Below are positions 58,161 to 64,000 of a stretch of 64,000 nucleotides of DNA, one piece after another. Position 1 is the first letter of the stretch, and every line of letters begins with the position of its first letter. The notes below the pieces were generated by a model. It searched no databases and was not told the origin of the DNA. It saw only the letters and a program-made list of their open reading frames with translations. Source of the stretch: Arsukibacterium ikkense (lineage in GTDB: Bacteria; Pseudomonadota; Gammaproteobacteria; Enterobacterales; Alteromonadaceae); the NCBI RefSeq assembly GCF_000987775.1, contig NZ_LAHO01000004.1:62001-126000 (forward strand), written 5' to 3'. Both the position numbers and the translations under genes were made by a program.

Positions 58161-59314
58161 ATACATCGCTACCAGGCCACCACCCCACCGCCAGCATCGC
58201 CGTCGCCCGGCTGTTTGACGGTAAGCACTGGCATAATAATGCAGAGCTTAGCTGGCAAAACGGCGTGATCACCGCCATTAAACCGGCCAGTGGTGCTGTG
58301 CAGGCCGGTACGCTGGTACCGGGCTTTATTGATTTACAAGTGAATGGCGGCGGTGGGGTGTTGTTTAATACGCAGCCCACTGTAATGAGCTTAAGCACGA
58401 TGGCACAGGCACATGCCCGTTTTGGCACCACGGCGTTGCTGCCGACGGTGATCACCGATTCATTAGCCAGTATGCAACAAGCCGCCGACGCCGTGGCAAG
58501 CGCCCTGGCAAACAAGCTGCCCGGCATAATCGGCGTGCATTTTGAAGGGCCGCATTTAGCGCTACCTAAAAAAGGCGTGCATCCGGCCGAGCATATTCGT
58601 GAGCTTAGTGCAGCTGAATTAGCTATCTACAGCCGACAGGATATCGGCATTAAACTGGTTACGGTGGCACCGGAAAACGTCAGCCCTGCGCAAATACGTC
58701 AGTTGGTCGGCCTTAATGTGATTGTCTGCCTGGGGCACTCTAATGCCGACGCAGCGACAGTACAAGCGGCATTGGCTGCCGGTGCCACCGGTTTTACGCA
58801 CTTGTACAATGCGATGTCGCCGCTGACCTCCCGTGAGCCGGGTATGGTTGGTGTCGCGCTGGCCGACGCCGCTAGCTGGTGTGGGGTGATTTTTGACGGC
58901 CATCATATGCATCCGCTGGCGGCTAAAGTGGCCTTGGCTGCCAAGCCCGCCGGGAAATTATTGCTGGTAACTGATGCGATGGCGCCGGTGGGAACCACAG
59001 AGACAGAGTTTGCTTTTTTTGGCGGTAAAGTGCTGCGTGACGGTTCTAAACTTACCGACGAGGCAGGCCGGCTGGCCGGTTCCGTGCTGGATATGGCCAG
59101 CGCGGTGCGTTATGCCATTGAAGTGCTGGCCGTGGCGCCGGACGAAGCACTGCGGATGGCGGCATGCTATCCGGCGCAAGCCTTAGGTTGTGCAGCGCAA
59201 CGCGGCAGCCTTATTGGTGGCATGCAGGCTGATATGGTGCTGCTGGACGAGCACTATCAGGTGCGACAGAGCTGGATTGCGGGCAGCAGTGTTTATCGGG
59301 CACAACCGGGCTAA
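58157..59314 (+). CDS. nagA: N-acetylglucosamine-6-phosphate deacetylase NagA
   Basis: Converts GlcNAc-6-phosphate to glucosamine-6-phosphate and acetate. 385 residues from the ATG at 58157, which overlaps the nagK stop. Metal and substrate residues are visible: HFEGPHL (Glu), LGHSNADAA (His), FTHLYNAMSP (His) and LVTDAMAPVG (Asp). The acetate released may connect this locus to the CrbS/CrbR-type system 18 kb away. No deaminase gene follows. Confidence 0.95.
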   Translation: MNTSLPGHHPTASIAVARLFDGKHWHNNAELSWQNGVITAIKPASGAVQAGTLVPGFIDLQVNGGGGVLFNTQPTVMSLSTMAQAHARFGTTALLPTVITDSLASMQQAADAVASALANKLPGIIGVHFEGPHLALPKKGVHPAEHIRELSAAELAIYSRQDIGIKLVTVAPENVSPAQIRQLVGLNVIVCLGHSNADAATVQAALAAGATGFTHLYNAMSPLTSREPGMVGVALADAASWCGVIFDGHHMHPLAAKVALAAKPAGKLLLVTDAMAPVGTTETEFAFFGGKVLRDGSKLTDEAGRLAGSVLDMASAVRYAIEVLAVAPDEALRMAACYPAQALGCAAQRGSLIGGMQADMVLLDEHYQVRQSWIAGSSVYRAQPG

Positions 59315-59349
59315 CTATTGTAATAACGATAAAAAGAGGAGTGAACAAG

Positions 59350-60675
59350 ATGGATACATCCGTGGCGCGGCCGGTAAGCACAAGCAGTGTGTTGCCAATG
59401 ACCATTATCGGTATTCTGTTTTTTATTTTTGGTTTTGTAACCTGGTTAAATGGATCCCTGATCCCTTTTTTAAAGATTGTTTGCGACCTGAATGAGTTTC
59501 AGGCGTTGTTTGTTACAGGTGCTTTCTACATTGCCTATGTGGTGATGGCGCTACCCATGTCATTTGTGCTTAACCGGGTGGGCTATAAAAATGGCATGGT
59601 TGTTGGCCTGCTGATTATGGCCATTGGCGCCGTAATGTTTATTCCGGCGGCGCAAACGTCGCATTATGCCCTGTTTCTGATTGCATTATTTGTGCTCGGT
59701 ACCGGCCTGACGATTCTGCAAACGGCCTCTAACCCTTATATTGTTTGTATTGGGCCGCGGGAAAGCGCAGCCATGCGGATTAGTATTATGGGCCTGGTGA
59801 ATAAAGGTGCTGGCTTTATTGTGCCGATTGTTTTTACTGCCTGGGTACTAACTGGCATGGACCAGTTTGCGGAAGAGGCATTGGCGGTTTTAACGGAGGC
59901 AGAACGTAGTATCCAACTGGCTGAACTGTCGAACCGTCTGGTAACCCCTTATATTTATATGACCGTTGCCTTATTGCTGCTGGCGGCTTTTATAAAGTTT
60001 TCGCCACTGCCAGAGCTGAATTTAAATGGCAGTGAGGATACTGGTGCCGCGTCGTCCTCCTGGACGACGATATTCAGCTACCCGCAGTTGGTGCTGGGCG
60101 TGGTGGCGTTATTTGTTTATGTTGGCGTAGAGGTGATCGCCGGTGACACTATCGGCTTGTATGGCCAGGGCCTGGGGGTGGCGCACTTTGGCGCGCTTAC
60201 ATCCTATACCATGGCTTTTATGGTGCTGGGTTACCTGGTCGGGGTCTTCTGCATTCCTAAATACTTGTCGCAGGAGCGGGCCTTACAGGGATCTGCGGTG
60301 GTGGGCTTGCTGTTTACCCTGGGCGTGATGTTTGGCAGCAACGACAGCAGCCTGATCGCAAACCTGTTATTTGGCTGGAGTGGTATTCCGGTGGTACCTG
60401 ATACCGTGATGTTTTTAGCCCTGCTGGGTTTTGCCAATGCCCTGGTTTGGCCGGCAGTATGGCCGCTGGCATTACAAGGGCTGGGTAAACTGACCAGCAC
60501 CGGTTCAGCGTTGCTGATTATGGGCATTGCCGGTGGCGCTATATTGCCGATGGTGTACGGTTATCTGGCACATAGCTCGGGCAACAGTCAGTTTGCTTAC
60601 TGGATGATGCTGCCCTGTTATGCCTTTATCCTGTTTTATGCCTTTAAAGGGCATGCCCTGCGCCGCTGGCGCTGA
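59350..60675 (+). CDS. nagP: N-acetylglucosamine MFS transporter NagP
   Basis: Inner-membrane sugar:proton symporter of the FucP/NagP family. 441 residues from the ATG at 59350, with AGAGGAG 8 bases upstream; the GTG at 59341 is less well placed. About 12 helices, with the FucP-type motifs FGFVTWLNGSLIPFLK and GTGLTILQTASNPYI. Lies 35 bases after nagA, and in Alteromonadales it replaces the PTS for GlcNAc. Confidence 0.93.
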   Translation: MDTSVARPVSTSSVLPMTIIGILFFIFGFVTWLNGSLIPFLKIVCDLNEFQALFVTGAFYIAYVVMALPMSFVLNRVGYKNGMVVGLLIMAIGAVMFIPAAQTSHYALFLIALFVLGTGLTILQTASNPYIVCIGPRESAAMRISIMGLVNKGAGFIVPIVFTAWVLTGMDQFAEEALAVLTEAERSIQLAELSNRLVTPYIYMTVALLLLAAFIKFSPLPELNLNGSEDTGAASSSWTTIFSYPQLVLGVVALFVYVGVEVIAGDTIGLYGQGLGVAHFGALTSYTMAFMVLGYLVGVFCIPKYLSQERALQGSAVVGLLFTLGVMFGSNDSSLIANLLFGWSGIPVVPDTVMFLALLGFANALVWPAVWPLALQGLGKLTSTGSALLIMGIAGGAILPMVYGYLAHSSGNSQFAYWMMLPCYAFILFYAFKGHALRRWR

Positions 60676-60708
60676 TTACAGACATAAAACACGAAGGTTA
60701 ACGGGCGT

Positions 60709-61791
60709 ATGACGTCACGCTTTTATGCTTTGGATGCGCTGCGCGGTTTGGCGATAGCACTGATGGTGCTGGTAAATACGCCGGGCTCCTGGAGCCACGT
60801 CTACCCGGCATTATTGCACGCCGACTGGCATGGCTTTACCCCGGCAGATTTGGTATTCCCGCTGTTCTTGTTTGCAGTGGGCGCTGCGATGGCCTTTTCG
60901 ATGCAAGGGCAGGTGATAAGTCGCAGCAGTATCCTGAAAATAGCCAGAAGAACTCTGTTGCTATTGAGCTGTGGCCTGCTACTGCATTGGTTTGCTGTGC
61001 TATCACTCAGTGAGTTGCGTTTGCCTGGTGTATTGCAACGCATTGCGTTGTGTTATGCGCTGGCGGCATTGCTTATTTTAAGTTTAAATCAGCGCGGCTT
61101 GTTGTTGGTTACTGCCGGCTTATTATTGTCGTATTGGTTGCTATTGCTGGGTTTTGCCAGCACCGAACCTTATGTGCTTAATGGCAATGCAGTGCAACAA
61201 TTTGATCTGTGGTTATTGGGTGCTGCGCACCTGTATCAGGGCTATGGTGCCCCCTTTGATCCGGAAGGGCTGCTAAGCACCTTGCCCGCGATAAGTTCGA
61301 CGCTAATTGGCTATCTGGTAGCCAGACAGTTGCAACGTATGTCCAAACTGCAGGGCGCGCATTGGCTGGCTTATGTCGGTACAGCCTTGTTACTGCTTGG
61401 CTTACTATGGCAGTTTTACTGGCCGATAAATAAGGCGTTGTGGACGGGCAGCTACGTGGTGTTTTCCAGCGGCCTTATTTTACTGCTGCTGGCCTTACTG
61501 GTGTACATACTGGATGTAAGACAGCAGCGCTGGTTGCAGCCATTGGTGATTTATGGCACTAATCCGTTGTTTATTTACATGTTGTCCTGGCTATGGGCCG
61601 TTGCGGCCAGCAAATATCTGTTATGGCAGCATAACGGTATGACCTTGTCGTTATATCAGGCCGGCTATAATGCGCTGGTGGCTTTGCTGCCAGCGCAAAT
61701 GGCATCGTTACTGTTTGCGCTGCTGCATGTACTGCTGTTCTGGTGGCTGTCGCTGTGGTTGTATCGGCGGCGCATTTTTATTCGCTTATAA
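60709..61791 (+). CDS. nagX: NagX-type membrane protein (DUF5009 / HGSNAT-like)
   Basis: A 360-residue polytopic membrane protein with about 10 helices and the family opening RFYALDALRGLAIALMVLVNTPGSW, followed by HADWHGFTPADLVFPLFLFAVGAAMAF, which holds the histidine associated with transmembrane acetyl transfer in human HGSNAT. It is a constant partner of nagP in GlcNAc loci of this group; it may transport or acetylate amino sugar. Last gene of the operon, 33 bases after nagP. Confidence 0.9.
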   Translation: MTSRFYALDALRGLAIALMVLVNTPGSWSHVYPALLHADWHGFTPADLVFPLFLFAVGAAMAFSMQGQVISRSSILKIARRTLLLLSCGLLLHWFAVLSLSELRLPGVLQRIALCYALAALLILSLNQRGLLLVTAGLLLSYWLLLLGFASTEPYVLNGNAVQQFDLWLLGAAHLYQGYGAPFDPEGLLSTLPAISSTLIGYLVARQLQRMSKLQGAHWLAYVGTALLLLGLLWQFYWPINKALWTGSYVVFSSGLILLLLALLVYILDVRQQRWLQPLVIYGTNPLFIYMLSWLWAVAASKYLLWQHNGMTLSLYQAGYNALVALLPAQMASLLFALLHVLLFWWLSLWLYRRRIFIRL

Positions 61792-61805
61792 ATGGTTTTT
61801 TCTGC

Positions 61806-62315
<510 letters not shown>

Positions 62316-62424
62316 TTATATTATCATCGCCTGACATAACAGTGGCGCAAGCGACTAGAGTTTTTAGTCAGTTTGACGTTACTATAGCAAACTACCATAC
62401 CAATAAAGAAGCTTAGCCGTAGCA

Positions 62425-63093
62425 ATGGAAAAAAAGCTCAGAACCAAAGACAAAATTTTGCAGGCCAGTATCGCCCTGTTTAATCAGGTAGGTGAACGTC
62501 AGGTGACCACCAACCATATTGCCGCGCATCTGGGGATTAGCCCCGGTAATTTGTATTACCACTTTCGCAATAAAGAAGACATTGTCCGGCAAATTTTTAA
62601 AGAGTATGCCAAGTTATTAGAAACCCGGATTAAGCCACCATCAGCACAAACCGAGGCGCTGGATGCATTGGCAGAATACCTGGATGTGGTGTTCGAACTG
62701 ATGTGGCGCTTTCACTTTTTTTACGCCAATTTACCCGACATTCTGGCCCGCGACAGCGCATTGCAGCAGGATTATGCCAGGGTACAACAAGGTGTGCTGG
62801 AACGGGTGACGCTGGTACTGAAAGCGTTAAAAGCCAAAGACGTTATTGCAATAGCCGATGACGACATCACCGACTTTGCCCACAGCGTTAAGCTGTTAGT
62901 GACGTTCTGGATTAGCTACCTGAAAACCCAGGCCCCAGATAAGGCCATTAATCAGGCCAGTGTGTATCAGGGGGTATTAAAAGTGTTGTTATTATTTAAA
63001 CCCTATGCGACCGCCCAGGCGCTTCCTCGCATCGCCAAACTACAACAGCATTATGCCGAATTGGCCAGCGCTGATCAGACCACTGCGTCATAA
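62425..63093 (+). CDS. TetR/AcrR-family regulator
   Basis: 222 residues with an N-terminal TetR HTH (about 6-60: RTKDKILQASIALFNQVGERQVTTNHIAAHLGISPGNLYYHFRNKEDI) and a helical ligand-binding domain. It is not SlmA (different length and HTH). No obvious operator. It lies between coaD (divergent) and kbl, so its targets are not evident. Confidence 0.88.
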   Translation: MEKKLRTKDKILQASIALFNQVGERQVTTNHIAAHLGISPGNLYYHFRNKEDIVRQIFKEYAKLLETRIKPPSAQTEALDALAEYLDVVFELMWRFHFFYANLPDILARDSALQQDYARVQQGVLERVTLVLKALKAKDVIAIADDDITDFAHSVKLLVTFWISYLKTQAPDKAINQASVYQGVLKVLLLFKPYATAQALPRIAKLQQHYAELASADQTTAS

Positions 63094-63235
63094 TCCGCAA
63101 CATTGTAGCTGTTTGTTTACAGCAACCGGGGCAGCTACTGCCATGCTTAAGCAGGAAACACTGCACAGTAGCCGCTTAACCATTACAATGTGCATCTTTT
63201 AAAATCGCCCAGACCATCGCCAACCAGGAGGCCGT

Positions 63236-64000
63236 ATGCGCAATAGCGCTTTTCTGCAACACCTACAGCAACAAATCGAAGACGTCACCGCCGAGGGGTT
63301 ATTCAAAGCTGAACGGATTATTTCATCACAGCAACAGGCAGATGTAACGGTAGGTGGTACTCAGGTGCTGAACTTTTGTGCTAATAACTATCTGGGGCTG
63401 GCTAATCACCCTGAGCTGATTGCTGCGGCGAAGCAGGGGCTGGACAGCCATGGTTTTGGTGTGGCGTCGGTACGCTTTATCTGCGGTACCCAGGATATTC
63501 ACAAAACTCTGGAAGCCAAAATCAGCGAGTTTCTCGGTACTGAAGACACGATCCTTTATTCATCGTGTTTTGATGCCAACGGTGGCTTATTTGAAACCAT
63601 TTTAGGCCCTGAAGATGCCGTAATTTCTGATGCCTTAAACCATGCGTCTATTATTGACGGTGTCAGGCTATGCAAAGCAAAGCGTTACCGCTATGCCAAT
63701 AATGATATGGCGGATCTGGAAATGCAGCTGAAACAAGCTGAAACCGACGGTGCCCGCTTTAAGCTGATTGCCACTGATGGGGTATTCTCGATGGATGGTA
63801 TTATTGCCAACCTGAAAGCCGTGTGCGATTTGGCCGATAAATATAATGCGATGGTGATGGTAGACGACAGCCATGCTGTGGGTTTTGTCGGTAAAAATGG
63901 CCGTGGTACCCATGAGTACTGCGATGTGCTGCAAAGGGTAGATATTATTACCGGTACCTTAGGTAAAGCGCTGGGTGGGGCGTCTGGTGGCTATACCTCA
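63236..64000 (+). CDS. kbl: glycine C-acetyltransferase (2-amino-3-ketobutyrate CoA ligase) Kbl, partial
   Basis: PLP enzyme that splits 2-amino-3-oxobutyrate with CoA to glycine and acetyl-CoA, the second step of threonine breakdown. 255 codons run from the ATG at 63236 (CAGGAGG 9 bases upstream) off the right edge. [49 protein letters not shown] and [13 protein letters not shown] match the E. coli protein; the lysine in TLGK binds PLP. The tdh gene is expected beyond the edge. Confidence 0.95.
   Translation, partial: MRNSAFLQHLQQQIEDVTAEGLFKAERIISSQQQADVTVGGTQVLNFCANNYLGLANHPELIAAAKQGLDSHGFGVASVRFICGTQDIHKTLEAKISEFLGTEDTILYSSCFDANGGLFETILGPEDAVISDALNHASIIDGVRLCKAKRYRYANNDMADLEMQLKQAETDGARFKLIATDGVFSMDGIIANLKAVCDLADKYNAMVMVDDSHAVGFVGKNGRGTHEYCDVLQRVDIITGTLGKALGGASGGYTS

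Noticed and set aside
62425-63093. TetR-type gene as slmA
   Set aside because: Length (222) and HTH sequence do not fit SlmA; only the coaD neighbourhood is reminiscent.

Overview
The window reads as chromosomal DNA of a marine/freshwater gammaproteobacterium of the Alteromonadales/Chromatiales type, most like Rheinheimera and relatives. This is inferred from gene order and protein resemblance; no search was run. Support comes from the yrbG-kdsD-kdsC and mlaFEDCB-ibaG-murA order, degS/degQ, zapG/zapE, rplM-rpsI, petABC-sspAB, ilvY/ilvC and an N-acetylglucosamine (GlcNAc) locus of the nagK-nagA-nagP-nagX type. All genes look intact; only kdsC (left edge) and kbl (right edge) are cut by the window. 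I saw no tRNA, rRNA, insertion sequence or CRISPR array.

Layout. 1-12.6 kb is envelope and housekeeping: Kdo synthesis (kdsC, kdsD), a Ca/Na exchanger, the Mla phospholipid-transport operon running into ibaG and murA, the periplasmic proteases degS and degQ, division factors zapG and zapE, and ribosomal rplM-rpsI with a strong terminator. 12.8-19.3 kb holds the cytochrome bc1 complex (petABC), the stringent-starvation pair sspAB, and the divergent ilvY/ilvC pair. 19.4-27.7 kb holds a slipin/NfeD membrane-protease pair, mgsA, a membrane-anchored thioredoxin-like protein, a ferric-iron ABC importer with a possible Fur box, and a lone periplasmic solute-binding protein.

27.8-44 kb is accessory metabolism and signalling: a MetX-like lipoprotein hydrolase, a GntP-family permease and a divergent TonB-dependent receptor; a LuxR-type response regulator and a large symporter-like hybrid histidine kinase that resemble the CrbR/CrbS acetate-switch pair; and, between those two, a compact four-gene operon of secreted proteins (Ig-like, PD40 propeller, propeller with EF-hand/dockerin repeats, and a cohesin-like protein with a PEP-CTERM-type tail). 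A 3-hydroxybutyrate-dehydrogenase-like SDR and a divergent AbgT-family transporter follow.

44-61.8 kb is a GlcNAc/chitin-oligosaccharide island. A LacI-family regulator (probable NagR) sits beside a large TonB-dependent receptor, a SapC-like protein and two tandem flavin-dependent tryptophan-halogenase homologues. A TPR-sulfotransferase, a second SapC-like gene, a GH20 hexosaminidase lipoprotein and the nagK-nagA-nagP-nagX operon follow. Three near-identical palindromes (core TGACA-N4-TGTCA) lie exactly in the promoter gaps of these units, which argues that the halogenase/SapC/sulfotransferase genes belong to the same regulon as sugar uptake and breakdown. No glucosamine-6-phosphate deaminase gene is present in the island. 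The last 2.2 kb carries coaD, a TetR-type regulator and the start of kbl.
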